Translations under genes and position numbers: made by a program
Assembly: GCA_037951165.1 (NCBI GenBank)
Contig: JBBDHG010000127.1
Span: forward strand, 3,785,501 to 3,849,500
DNA from: Lophius americanus
Taxonomy: Eukaryota; Chordata; Actinopteri; Lophiiformes; Lophiidae
Reading direction: 5' to 3'
DNA: 64,000 bases
Notes under the pieces: generated by a model
What the model saw: only the letters and a program-made list of their open reading frames with translations
Database searches by the model: none
Told to the model about the DNA's origin: nothing
Part shown: positions 11,248-23,295 of the stretch, one piece after another
Numbering within the stretch: position 1 is the stretch's first letter
How the letters are laid out: every line of letters starts with the position of its first letter

Positions 11248-14200
11248 ATGTCTTCAAGACACACAATTAGCTCCAGCTTTTTGGGTGGCAGAATTCCAAC
11301 GGAAATCGAGACAATGTCGAAAAACCTGAAGGATGTGGACCAGGAGATTTTCAGAAAATTACTGAAAGGTAAATAACTTGTAATATGTCTGGGGTCTATG
11401 TAGCTATTGATTCAACTTTAAGATTTAAAATGTCTGATTTCAATCGTTAATTTGCATGAATAATGCGACTAATTATAATATTAGACGATTAACAACAGAA
11501 TGCGATGCTGATAGAAGGTTGTGTGAAAGTGTGAAAACTGCTCCAATAAATGTATCTTAATTGTGAAAAAGCAGCCAGTGGGCTTAATCTGTGTGTGTGT
11601 TCTGTTTCCAGCTGTGGTCAGTGCTCTTGAGGGGAAGGACTGCAGAGATATAATGAAGTCAATAGCAGAGAGCAGTCCCATTCCTCAGGAGAGGCTCAGT
11701 CACATCGTAGCTGGGATGTACAGAGTTCTATCTGAGGCCATCCGTATTCCCATAACATCTCTTAAACAAGAGGTAAGGTGGTTTAAGATTACGTTATATT
11801 GTATGTATGTATGTTTGAACAAAGTGGCACAAAACACATTATCAGGGGGTTTTCAGTGAAATGACAGCTAGAACGGTAAGTGTTTGTGTAACAATATCAT
11901 CCATAACTAGAACTGTGCTTTACAGAGTACATGTCCTTTTAACAGAGATCAAGCAGATAAACAGTTTTCTTCTTTCGGCTGTTCCCTTTAAGAGTCGCCA
12001 CAGTGGAAACATGTCTTACCATGTTACCCCAACCAACTGCATGTCCTATCTTCCCGCATCCAGAAACCCCTCCTTTGGTCTCCGCATTTTTCTCCTGCCT
12101 GGCAGCTCCATCTCAAGCATCCTTCTACCAATTTCTCCTCTATACTGCCTTTGCACATGTTCAAACTAATCTGGCCTGGGTTAGAATTTAGGAGACTAAA
12201 TAAGCGATACTTTGTCTCCAAACCTCTAACCTCGGCTGTCCCTCTGATGTGCTGATTTGTAATTCTCTTCATCCTCGCAATTCTCAAAGAAAATCTTCAA
12301 CTCTGCAACCTCCAACTCTACTTCCTGTCTTTATGTCAGTACCACCGTCTCTAAACCATACAGTAAAACTGATCTCACTACCATCTTGTAAACATCTTCC
12401 TCCACTCTTGCTGCTACTCTTCTGTTACTGCTACACCCACTCCATCCTCCTTGCATACTCCTCTTCACCTCTTTTCACGCTCCTCGTTGTTCTGAATAGT
12501 TGACCCCAACTCCTGCAGCTTTTCCAACTCAATTCCATGTATCCTTACAATTTAATTTACATACTTTTCAGTCAGTTGTGTAAAAAAAGATTCTGATGAA
12601 AATGAAGAATTTATTAAACTTTTTAGACAGTAAGAAACTCAGGCATTAAAATATATTCACATACATTTCACAAAATGTGTATTTGAAGATGTAAACGTTT
12701 TTAATCCCTTCAAGAAGAATAATTCCTACTTGTAAATGTTCCTCTTCAGGCCTTCAAAGAAGATCTGAGAGAACTGAGGTAAGGATCAGTTTCTGTTTCC
12801 TGATTCTCAATATGATGCATCATCCCCTCTGCTTATTCACAGCAGATTCCTACCCCATATCATAAGTTTGTTGTCTCTTTTATGTTTTTATCAACTAGGA
12901 TACCTGAAGATTTCATTACAGATTTCTCCAGTGTGGTCTTTGGTAATCGGTATGTTCAGTTAATGGTAGAGCTTATTTACCACAAGTTAACAGTTAAGAA
13001 TTCATGCTTTCTAAGAGACATTAGAATTGTAATGTTACACCTCTCTTTGTATTTGCAGACGTGCAGCTCTGGAATTGGCAACCTCCAATAAGGATGCCCA
13101 CCTTCCCACAATAGAAAACTTGAAATGGAGGGTGGATGTTGCCATTTCTACAAGGTAATGAATATGTGTATGTTTTTCAACATATAGCCATGCATTGAAA
13201 CTTTTATTTTTTTTGTCTGGTAGGTCTTTCTTGAAATAATATCTTTATCAAAAGAAAATGTAAAAAGTTGTGACAATATTGGCTATATTTCTGAAATTTA
13301 ATAGTCAATTTGGTGAACTGAGATCCATTTTATACGGAGTCTCCTGTCTCCACAGCTCGTTAGCAAGGGCCTTGCAGCCCTCGGTTCTGATGCAGATGAA
13401 TCTGTCGGATGGGAGCTTTCACCGCTTTGAGGTACATAACTAAAACAAATAACATTTGTCAAAAGTTTCAATAAAATATCTTGTTTTATTATCAACACAT
13501 AGACCAGATCCTAGTTGTAAGAGATTAGTAATATTGACATGAACATGGAGAGCGGTAGTTGTAGTAAGAGCAGAGCTTGGTTTCTTCTCCTTTCCTCACC
13601 CAGCTACACGGTCTAGGCAATTCAAAAACAATACTCAAAAATATCTGCTTTAGTGCACTCAGATTTTGCAAACTTCCTGCTTTAAATTAGACAAACCTAT
13701 TATGTCACCTTGAATATTATATACAGACTTTGATGTGTGGTAGATCTTATCATCACAAAATATGTTTCAAAGAAATTAGAGGCAGAAATCCTGTAATTGC
13801 CCCTATTTTATAATAGTATTAAACCCTTTAAATACGATTCTGGATTCGAATGATGCTCCAGACCATCGTGAAAATGGCTGCCCTCACGGTTGAAATATTA
13901 GATGAAAAGCAGCATCACTGATCCAACAATGTATTCAGATGTGCTTCAAAGTCCATGGGACCTTTTTTAGATGATAGCCCTCTCTACCACAGCGTTTCAT
14001 GATACTCTGTCAATTTGACCATAAATGACAAAAAACAAAAACACCCTACCTTGTAGTGACTGTAATGTACCGTGTCTTTATCTAAATCTGAACTCTGAAT
14101 ATGCCTAATCTCCTCAAGCAGATCTTGTATAATCCCGATAGCAGACATACAATCAGACAAACCAAACGTAGCGCTCAATCTCCATGGCGGCGGTAATGGC

Positions 14201-15607
14201 GCAGTTTGCAGAAAAGCTAAAGACGTAATGATGGGACTTCAGATAAAGAATTATAGTACCTTGAGCAGAAATAACCACCCTGTGGCATACACAACACACA
14301 CATATGCCTTATAACAACTCCTTTTTACAGGGAAACAGGGGGGCTGATAGGATGTAATTACAACTGGTAAAGAGAGAAAATCAACAGCAAAATGAATCAA
14401 TTCCTCAAGTCACTATGATGCTTTACTCAGTAGGGGAAGCCATAATCCACTTTTTCCCCATAAATTGCTGGAATGGAACCGTTTTCAAACTGCGTTACCA
14501 ATATGGACAAACACAGGATGGAGTACTGCCACTAAGACTGCAGATGCAACTTAGGACAAAGGTTTCATAATGTGATTACAGCAGAGTTAGAAAGTTATTA
14601 GTGGCAACATCCGACGCGCAGATTGTGTTTATTGATGGGCATTCTTTTTCTCCATCTGATGTGTGGCACTCAGGATGTGTTCTTGTTTATGTCTGAGGAC
14701 TGTCTACTACTGCACTGAAAAAAAGAAAAGAAGCAGAGGAGATGTTCTTGCCTTTCTAGATGTTCCTATCTGTAACTTCTCTCCTTTAATGAGCAGATGT
14801 TCTTCTAGTTCACTAACAAACAAACAATGAGTCACATTCATCAGACGGACTGACACAAATGATTGTAGATATTGTTATTTTATAACCACTGACAGGATTG
14901 GAGGAGGAGTGAATAACATTGGTTATCTCATTACAGTGGCACGTGTCAGTGTTTAGGATATAGTCACTGACAAATAAACATTTTGTCCTTGAAGTTGATG
15001 TATTCGAACAAAGAAAAATCCGGAAGCGTAAGGATCAGAGCAGCTTAGACAAGCGCAAAATCGCTATGTCAATTCGATTGGATCATAGCATCTCTCAAAG
15101 TCTGTTTAAGTGTAAATCTTATACAGAGATTGTGTGCAGTCTTTAACCGAAATGCCTTGCTCAAAGTCTTGGAGTGTGGAGCAGAGAATAAAACAATGCC
15201 TGAACACTTGAAGAGAATTAAAGAGGAAGAAAACAGAGTAGGTTCAGAGGTAGGTTTTTTCCCTTGGTGGAGGTTTGCGTTCTCTTTATTGTAATTACGG
15301 ATCGTCAGTTGCTGGTTCTTGTTGTTAAAATGATCAATAATTGACCATGATCCATGTTTTACCTGTAATCCCATCTCTGATCCAGACTAGGAACTACTGG
15401 GTCCTTATATTTTATGGAATTTGCAAGATGGAGAGTATTATTGTTATTATTAATATTGCTTGAATGTGATCAATTGATTGATTAAATTGTCATTTTCTTG
15501 TTTAGGTGCCTGTGTCTAAATTCCAGGAACTTCGGTACAACGTGGCTCTGATCCTTAAAGAGATGAACGATCTTGAGAAGAGGAGCATTCTCCAAATCCA
15601 AGACTGA
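11248..15607 (+). CDS. commd5: commd5 (COMM domain-containing protein 5), complete, 7 exons (211 aa)
   Basis: Exons 11248-11368, 11612-11772, 12750-12778, 12899-12949, 13059-13154, 13356-13431 and 15506-15607 join in frame (636 bases, 211 residues plus stop). The start gives MSSRHTISSSFLGGRIPTEI. The COMM domain, about residues 141-205, contains LKWRVDVAISTSSLARALQP, LMQMNLSDGSFHRFE and VPVSKFQELRYNVALILKEM, closely matching vertebrate COMMD5 (HCaRG). COMMD proteins assemble into a decameric ring within the Commander complex, working with CCDC22/CCDC93 and retriever in endosomal cargo recycling, and some modulate NF-kB; that role is family knowledge. The W-R-V-D core and the FQELRY motif are intact and no break is seen. 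Exon 3 is only 29 bases, a micro-exon gene finders may miss. A LINE relic sits in intron 2. Transcription probably starts in the shared promoter with fam199x. Confidence 0.95.
11965..12525 (-). mobile_element. RTE-like non-LTR retrotransposon fragment (C-terminal ORF end)
   Basis: Minus-strand reading gives, with frameshifts, RITNQHIRGTAEV and a later QISLNMCKGSIEEKLVEGC. These are degraded forms of the family tail TRMDRIRNEYIRGTAQV...RLRWFGHVQRR...GRRMLKMELPGRR. The + strand carries the familiar fish repeat text (cctgcctggcagctccatct, ctcactaccatcttgtaaac). It lies antisense in commd5 intron 2 and is truncated at both ends. RTE clade is my best guess from the tail motif. Confidence 0.75.
13432..15505 (+). 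other. large intron 6 of commd5 with a small Tc1 family A fragment
   Basis: No exon-like block was found. At about 14889-14960, gtgaataacattggttatct and the following ctcattacagtggcacgtgtcag match the end region of the same Tc1 family as the element at 9711-10510, left as an isolated end fragment. The rest is unrecognised AT-rich sequence. Confidence 0.55.
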
Positions 15608-16484
15608 TAATCCTTTGCACGGCTATTATCGAATCAACTGCCCCCTCTTCTTATGGAGATCTTTGCACAGAATACAGCCATTTCAAATAATATCAAATTT
15701 GATGTTATGAAAATGAAAACAATGTGCCATATGTGATTTTGTGACTACTATCATGAGAATAGTAGTTAATAAGCCGACCTCACCCCAGGAGAACCACGAT
15801 GAAGACAAAAAGACACAGCATTATTTAAAACAAACTCTAAATTTCTGTATAAATTTGTTTTATTGAATGTTGTTGTTTTTTTGTGGGACTAAACAAAAGC
15901 ACAGAAGAGTTGTGCCAAAACATAAATGCAGTCAAGTGAAAACACACAGGCTCTTCATACAGTAACGTTTGGTACGTGATCTAGGTAAGTCCGAGAGTGA
16001 CATTTTGCTCACAAGCTTCTTAAACATGTGGATGAACAAGTCGAAGGACAAACAAGCTCATTTTCAACTAATGTATTTGTAGAAGTAAATATATTGGTTA
16101 GTAGCAGTATTGTAACTAAAATAACTTTTTAATCATCTTGTGTTTTTATACTAACATGAAGATGTGTTTCTGTTTTCTTGAATCATATTTCTCTAATTAA
16201 ACCTGTCCATTCCTTCAACTGTTATTTCAAACATCATTCCTAAAAAGAGCAAATCTTTGAACTAAATAATTTTAGGCCCTTTTGCACTGACTTCCATTTT
16301 ATACAAACACATGGAGAGACTTGTAAGCAGACACATTATATCATGTGCAGCTAACAGCGTGGGCAATCTACAGTTTGCATATAAATCTCAGAGGGGCACA
16401 GATGTTGCAACTATAATACCCCAGAAAAGCACCAGAAGTCTTTTTATCAGCTTTTAATACAATCAAAAATAAATCTACTCCTGC
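15608..16484 (+). other. commd5 3' UTR and downstream flank
   Basis: AT-rich sequence with no coding resemblance. No single poly(A) signal stands out close to the stop; AATAAA near 16469 is too distant to claim. Nothing else is recognised. Confidence 0.35.
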
Positions 16485-17085
16485 AGGGACGGATGAATCT
16501 GGGTCTTAACAGAGGCGTCCTCCACTGGTTCAGAGATTTTCTCTCTGACTGCCTTCAAAGAGTCTTCGTTGGTACTAGTGTGTCAGGGGTCCTCCCAGGA
16601 ACAGTCCGATCACCACTGACTTTCTCTGTGAACACAAATGAGTTCAAGATTGATCGTGCTAATTTTAGGTTATTTAAGTAAGCTGATGATATGGCTTTGG
16701 TTGCCCGATTGCAGAAAAAGGGTTAAACTGGGGGAGAGAGTCTATATCTCAATCATGTGTCAACTCTTCAGAACTGGTGTTTGACATTATGCAACCGATA
16801 ACGACTTTGAATATGGAGGAACATATGTCGACAGACTGACCCTTTAAATAAATACAACCACATATTTAAGAAATGTTCACAAACCTGTGAACAATTTTGA
16901 AGTGAGTCTGAACATTCTCGAAGTTGTGTATAGGAGGCTGATAGGAAACCATTTTATCTTTTAATATAATCATATGTGGTATGGCAATCTGAACTTTGAG
17001 AGGAGGAATAAGCTGCAGAAGATCGTGAGCATGGCCTCCAAATCTTAGGGAAACCAAAAAAGCAGCTCAGTGTGATGTGATGACC
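16485..17085 (+). mobile_element. CR1/L2-type LINE reverse-transcriptase fragment
   Basis: + strand reading gives NRGVLHWFRDFLSD, then FVGTSVSGVLPGT and FSVNTNEFKIDRANFRLFK, followed after an in-frame stop by ADDMALVARLQ, a decayed Y-A-D-D active-site box. Further on, WYGNLNFERRNKLQKIVSMA (about 16977-17036) matches the conserved region near the end of fish L2/Rex-type ORF2. In-frame stops and missing sequence show it is inactive. Confidence 0.75.
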
Positions 17086-17348
17086 ATGTCAGCAGTGACC
17101 CTTCTCATCCATTGTGTAGTGAATTTAAACTGTTACCATCAGGGCGGCACTATATATTACTGATGACCAGTAGAAATATCTATTAGAAGTACTTCACAAT
17201 TCTGTCAAAGCAATACGTTTAGGACACAGTAGTCCAGGACCCAGAGTGGAGTTGTGACTTTGCTGTGGTCAAACTATCTGCTGTGTAGAGACGATATATG
17301 TTTAGTTTACTTATTTTGTATGTATGTGTATGCTATGATAATGTACGA

Positions 17349-18115
17349 CAGGGCCTGTTCAATTGGCGGCCTAGAAGCCAGCCCAGAGTGGCCCAGCCAG
17401 AAAAGCAGAGAAAACTCGAGAAAAACACGTTATGAAAGACTACAGAAATTCCTACAGACCATGAATGTAACGCTACGCGTCGCCTAACGACAGCCAACCC
17501 ACAATGCAGCGTATCGTTTGTGTTTGGGATCGTTTCGTGACAGACTTAAGCACAGGCAAAATGCTGCATTTTCCTACGCTCAACAAATGCATCTCAACAT
17601 CAGCACAAAACACGTACATGATGGCAGATTTCATTTGCCAGGCTGAAAGCCAACTTTGCTGGTAGATTTTATGGTCTTGCTCTGATTACAGAGGTGATGG
17701 GCTCGGCCAAGAACCTGTTCACTGTTGCAACAATAAGGTATTTTTCTTTCAAATCAAAAGAAGTGATCCCTTCCATCGACGTGGAGAATCTCATTCTCTA
17801 ACTTGTCGACATGCAGAACTCCACAACCATGGCACAGGAGTTTCATACTAACGGACCTAAGATGTTTCGGAGTGTTGGTAAGAAGGTAGAAGGCACGGCG
17901 CTCAGTATGTTTGGATCCACGTACACATGCAAATGAAGCTTTTCTCACATGGACTCAATAAAAAGAAGCTGTCGTTGCTTCTTAACAGACAGTTCTCTGC
18001 ACCGATGCCTTCGGATTGAATTGAGGTTTTACGAGCCAAAAGTCGCTGCAAACAAAAAATGCATTTCTCCCAATAACAAATTCCACAGAATAACTGTAGC
18101 CTACATATCAACACA
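17349..18115 (+). mobile_element. hAT-type DNA transposon remnant
   Basis: From 17610 on, the + strand reads, with frameshifts, as a hAT transposase C-terminal half: DFICQAESQLCW-like text, then IPSIDVENLIL, LVDMQNSTTMAQEF and the dimerisation-region signature LSMFGSTYTC followed by AFSHMDSIKRSCRCFLTDSS and LHRCLRIEL, ending EPKVAANKK near 18060. The upstream stretch 17349-17490 (ttcaattggcggcctagaag) looks like the non-coding or N-terminal part. Several frame breaks make it a pseudogene. The open frame at 17949-18371 is only the tail of this relic. Confidence 0.75.
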
Positions 18116-18718
18116 ATGTGGGATGTGTAACAAAGTCATGCTTTATCACACATGTGATTTAAAACGAATGTATTTACATTCCCTCAGAGTACAGTTGGAG
18201 ACGTTTTATGCGTGTGTGTTAAATGGGTTAAAAGTTTGTGTAATAATATTTTTATTCAGTTTAATGCACTTTATGATGTACCAGAGTGACCATAATCTTA
18301 ATTTTGTTCTGCAAGTGGAAAAAAAAATCTTATTTTTACCAATGTGTTGTAGTCATGCTTCTGTGCAATGATACACATTTTTTGTTTTTATGCACTTTGT
18401 GATGTTCCTTGTCCAGATGTTAACATTATCTTTATTTTGTTCTTTTGAGAGTTAATTTTTTTTATTGTTAATACTATACTGTAGTTACGGTTAGCCACTG
18501 AGTCACTTAGTGGTCTGAGAGAGCAAACCTCTGCCGAAACAGATAAGATAAGATAAGATAAACCTTTATTAGTCCCACAACGGGGAAATTGCAGGGTTAC
18601 AGCAGTAAAGAGCACATTACAGAAGTACATTATCTATAATTAAATTATATTAAATGTGCAGTTGAAATGTGGACTTGTTGAATAGTATACTGTCCCATAG
18701 TGCAAAGTGCAAGTGAGG

Positions 18719-18752
18719 CGTGTGTGTGTGTGTGTGTGCGTGCATGTGTGTT
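18719..18752. repeat. (GT)n microsatellite
   Basis: A run of alternating g and t with a few c interruptions (gtgtgtgtgtgtgtgtgcgt), inside the 3' region of the LINE at 18540-20055. Confidence 0.9.
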
Positions 18753-19088
18753 ACTAGCAGTGCTGGTTGAAAAGTCTGACTGCTGCAGGAAGCAAAGATC
18801 GGCGATATCGCTCCTTCACACACTTGGGGTGAAGAACTCTGTCGCTGAAGGAGCTCTCCAGTGCAGAGATGGTGTCCTGCATCATGCGGGAGATATTGTC
18901 CCGGAGAGATGACAGCTTGGCAATCATTCTCCTGTCTCCCACCTCCTGCTCTGGGTCCGGGGGGGGGGGGGCTGCGGAAGTCCACCACCAGTTCCTTGCT
19001 CTAACCCGCGTTGATCTGGAGGTGGTTCCACTGGCACCAGTGCACGAAGTCCTGCGTCAGTCCTCTGTACTCCTTGTCGTCCCTGTTC

Positions 19089-19127
19089 AGACTTCTAATA
19101 CAACTACATGAGTTGTATTAGAAGTCT
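19089..19127. repeat. perfect hairpin, 17-base arms and 5-base loop
   Basis: agacttctaatacaact (19089-19105), loop acatg, and its exact reverse complement (19111-19127). It sits inside a LINE reading frame where the reverse-transcriptase active-site region is missing. Confidence 0.95.
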
Positions 19128-20944
19128 GCAGTGTAGAGGGTGAAGAGGAACGGAGCCAGGACCGTTCCCTGCTGGGCCCCGTACTGCAGACAACCACGTC
19201 CGACACACAGTCCCGAGTCCTCACATACTGGGGACGGTTGGTCAGTTAGTCCAGGATCCAGGATGCGAGGTGCTCATCTACTCCGGTCAGTTCCAGTTTG
19301 TCCCTCAGAAGCGTGGGCTGGATGGTGTTGAAAGCACTGGACAAATCAAAGAACGTGATCCTCACGGTGCTTCCAGGCTTCTCCAGGTGAGAAAGAGCTC
19401 GGTGAAGCAGGACGATGATGGCGTGACTGAAGGGGGTCCATCGACAGGCTGACCGGCAGGCAGAAATGACCAAGGACCAGTTGCTCCGGGGTCTTCATCA
19501 GGTGGGATGTTAATGCCACCGGCCTGTAGCTGTTGATGTCCTTTGGGTGCGGCGTCTTGGGGACAGGTACCACACAAGAGGATTTCCACAGGAGTGGTAC
19601 TTTCCCCATCTTCAGGCTCAAGTTGAAGACGTGCTCCATAATCCCACACAGCTGGTCTGCGCAGGACTTCAGGAGCCTGGAGCTGATGCTGTCCTGGCCT
19701 GTAGCCTTCCTCAACTTGATCTTCCTTAACTGGTTCCTCACCTGGGGTGTTGTGAGGGACAGACTGGTGCAGGGGGGCTGTTTATTGGCAGGGATGATAG
19801 CTGGGGGTGTTAGGTAGAGCAGTGGGATGTGGCTGGGAGTTCAGTGTAGTGGGAGAGGAGGTGGGGGAGGGGCAGTGCACTGAGGGGGGTGAGAGGGATC
19901 CCAGCTGTGGGAGTCGGGTTGGAGGATTGGGGGCAGATGAATGGTCGAACCGGTTAAAAAACTGGTTCAGGCTATCTGCCCACTGTTGGTCCGCTGCAGC
20001 TTGGGAGTTTGGCCCCTTGAAGCCTGAGATGGTTTTCAGAGATGGTAAGTCCTCTTATCAAAAAAACGTTTTGAATATTCCAGAAAACTGGGCGAATAGG
20101 ATTTCTGATTAATTGTACTACCTTTGTTGCTCTCATTTGGTACCTTTGGAGTTTTCATATGAAGGCATCATCTGATGTTCAATAAGTTGGTTGACTTGGA
20201 AAAAAACACACCATCAACCTCAGCTGACAATTTTGCTACTTTTAGCAAGCTGAGATGTTGCTGGAGTAAGATTGTGATCATGATAAAGTTTGCTCAAGGC
20301 ATCAATCAGCACAGCACTGCCTGGCATTTCCTTGTGAACATATTCTTCACATGGATTAGGTTAGCATGTTTATGTAACCATTCAAAGCACAGCTGTGCTT
20401 AAATACAAACACAAGTCTTGAGTTTGTGGGTTTTGAACCAAACGGAAGTATCAGACATGACCAACCAAACAGGAATCAACACATACCGGATTTTGACAAC
20501 CATAGAAAAACTTTGTTTGAAATGCTCAAAATGTATTCCTTGTGGTTTTAAGCAGACATCAGTTGTGACTCTTGTTCACACAGAACAGGACGCCAGTGCG
20601 TACGAATGGAAAAACCTTCAAAAGTAAAGATGGATTCTCTTACATCTTCAAACCTTCAATCGTCTCACCGAAAATAAAGAAATTATAAGAAAATTATTTA
20701 TTTGCGTATTTTGTTTAATTTATTAATTTAATATCTTTGGAATCTGAGTTTACCATACAAAGAAACATATTTTAGTAAAGCATGTATTAAGTATGAATTT
20801 CTTTAGAAAATCATTCGACACTTATTAGGCTTTTTTGGTTGTATCAAATCATATAATTCTGTTTAGTAAGTCCTCATATGCTATAAATTTAATTAATTTA
20901 ATGCTATAAATTTAGTTTAATGCCTCTTCCTCTGTGTCCCTTTA

Positions 20945-21035
20945 GACTTGTGGTGTCCTCCAGGGCTCCATCCTTGGTTCTTTAGCCCTTAGCATATACA
21001 TTCCCCCACTGGATCATATTATAAACAGGACCAGT
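20945..21035 (+). mobile_element. short LINE reverse-transcriptase fragment
   Basis: + strand reads TCGVLQGSILGSLALSIYI followed by PLDHIIN, the decayed form of the reverse-transcriptase motif C-G-V-P-Q-G-S-I-L-G-P-L-L-F. About 90 bases remain and no ends are visible. Confidence 0.65.
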
Positions 21036-21039
21036 TGCA

Positions 21040-22970
21040 TTTTTCAATAAGATATAGAGACACAAAATGTGCTCAACCAAACCGTTGAGGAGGACATCGA
21101 AGGTTTTTAAAGAGGTAACACTTAAGTAGCTTATTTTTAAAATCACCTATGATCGTGTTCTTTGACTTCTGATCATGTATGTTTGCGTCAGCGAGCTACC
21201 TGTGTTTTTTTTATGTTCTAATTGTATCTGTTAACTGACTACCTGTTTAAATAAAGGAGTAAACTAAACATGCTCAAGCTCAGACTGTCACTTATTCAGT
21301 AGTTTTGAAATGCTTCTGATATGTCACCTTGATTCCTGCATGTCATTCATTCTCGTTTATTTATTAAACTTTCATTTACACTGAGTAAACTTAATTTGCT
21401 ATGTTCTAGAAGATGTGGCTGAAATCACACAAAATGTTCAGGTATGAAGGGACAGAAGTAGCGCCAACTGGTGTGTTCATAACACCATGCCAGTGTCCTG
21501 ATTGGCATACATGTCAGCCTGCTGCGGTATATGTCTGTTAGAGTTTGTCTGTTTGTGGGATTGAGTTCACAGGCTAGACCAGTCGACCTATATTTACTAG
21601 CATACTACTGACATGGACACTGGTAGACTCGTCGGCCTGTAATCCCAACTCACACATCCAGAAACCCCTTTAACTAGCGTGGTTTATTTTGAGCTAGTGG
21701 ATATACTACTTCAGTTCATTCTAATAATACCTTTTGTTTGGTATCAAAGCAGCTTGGTGCAGTCCCTTCAAAAGATTAAAGCCGGACCTCAGCCTACTTC
21801 ACACTACAAGTAGATATAAAACATCAAAAAGCTGATTTGATCAGTTGCAGAGAGAAACCTGTTTATAGAAGGCATACATTAGCTACCATGACGTTATGGC
21901 CAGACTAAACAGCTTATGAAGCTGAGTGTAGGCTACTGTGTTTAATACCTCTGCCAGAGAGGTCTATGTCATGTCTGTATTTCTGTCTGTTAACAGGATT
22001 ACTCGGCAAGATATGAATGTTATTTGCTGAATTTCTTCTACAATTTTCTGTGCACAACAGTTTTCATAAATCAATAAACAAAACAAAGAATTGTAATGCA
22101 GGAGGAAGAGGGTTTTTCCATAAGTGTAAGAAATAAATACATACTAATTAATTATTTTAAATTGCTGATGTATAGTTACATGTTCATTTACATTTAATAT
22201 GCAAGAATATAAGCTCAGAGTCATTACAATAACTTATAGTTATAGTCGGACTTTACTTGTGAAAGCACTGTTAATCGGTATAAACCGTCACCAAAAACAC
22301 TTCATAAACTTGATATACTCTCAAGATGTATACTGTGCCTCTATATACTCAAAAAAAAAACAACTAAGCAAAAATAGTTTTAAATAATCTTATAATATTA
22401 AAAAAATAAATAATGCAATAGTATAATACAGCTTTATTTTGAGAAAATAATTTTTATGTGAATAAGGTTATATAAATAAGTTTTTGTCATTATGAAACAT
22501 TTATGTAACAATGACTGGCTAAACGTCCATGTTGTTATGACACTGAAGTTATGATCTGTGTCAGTGTCAAAGCTTGATAAAGCCAAATGTGACAGCAGAG
22601 TAAGTAATTGTAATTGTCAAAGTAAAATTACATTTATCTTTTTGATTTCATTTAAATAATCCCACCTTTAAAATTTGCCTATTCAAATTTCATAGAATCA
22701 AGAATTACATATAATTTCCAGGAAAATACATTGTTTTTGAATGGAAATTGGAAATGTATTAAAAACACATGTTTATTAGAAATACTTGAATATCTGATGA
22801 TTGTGAGAGAGGGAAAATGTCTGGTCCCTGGGTGAAGCTGACGGTTTTCAAAGAATGGCTTAATTTTTGTTTGTGTAAGAAACACTTCATTGATCCAAAT
22901 TTTAAGAGTAAAATAAAGGAACTTGCATTCAACATTTTTAAGTCAGTAGATATTCTGAACAATTGTGTCC
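21040..22970. other. intergenic, no gene recognised
   Basis: AT-rich DNA. A stretch near 21946-22030 (cctctgccagagaggtctat) resembles a dispersed teleost repeat with the C-C-T-C-T-G-C-C-A motif, but too little is kept to name it. No exon with paired splice sites and family resemblance was found. Confidence 0.4.
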
Positions 22971-22971
22971 T

Positions 22972-23030
22972 TCTGATATGCTTGTTTCTAATCCTGTCCA
23001 TCCTCGTCACTCACAAAAGAATATCTAAGT
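22972..23030 (-). mobile_element. RTE-like non-LTR fragment
   Basis: Minus strand reads VTRMDRIRNKHIRR, the same C-terminal motif as in the fragments at 11965-12525 and 26572-26702. Only about 60 bases are recognisable. Confidence 0.6.
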
Positions 23031-23295
23031 AAGGAACCTTCCCGTTGCTCCTTCATACCTGGACAAGGCGTGTCCTACGTGGAGTGGAGCAGGTGTATCA
23101 GAGATTAAGATATCTTTATGTCCTTCACTAAGTTACAAAGGAATTACAAAATAGAAAAAAATCATTAGTTCCTTTAACTACAAATCAGAGATTATAAACA
23201 AAAGCATTTAAAAGGTTTTGAAATGCAAACACAACTCATAATAGACAACTGTTTGACACAAGCACCAATCAAGAGTAAGTTGATGTCACATACAC

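Larger units (their letters stand above)
18540..20055 (-). mobile_element. L2/Rex1-type LINE, 5'-truncated, with reverse-transcriptase ORF and 3' end
   Basis: Minus strand, in order: an N-terminal linker (DQQWADSLNQFFNRF-like, near 19960), KIKLRKATGQDSISSRLLKS (about 19720-19660), VPLLWKSSCVVPVPKTPHPK, NSYRPVALTSHLMKT, then frameshifted ITFFDLSSAFNTIQPTLL (palm aspartate, about 19350-19300), a 3' region MGDRRMIAKLSSLRDNISRM (18942 downward), and a terminal tail gtttatcttatcttatctta near 18560-18540. The pentanucleotide tail is typical of fish L2-like LINEs. The segment that should hold the Y/F-x-D-D box is missing and replaced by a hairpin at 19089-19127. Multiple frameshifts show it is dead. 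Confidence 0.85.

Noticed and set aside
17949..18371. 140-codon + strand open frame as a gene
   Set aside because: The first third is the decayed C-terminus of a hAT transposase; the remainder is AT-rich read-through.
18650..18988. 112-codon minus-strand open frame
   Set aside because: It lies inside the 3' part of a LINE in the wrong frame and includes a microsatellite; no family resemblance outside the LINE.
19346..19741. 131-codon open frame as a host gene
   Set aside because: It is reverse-transcriptase text of an L2-type LINE, frameshifted into neighbouring frames.
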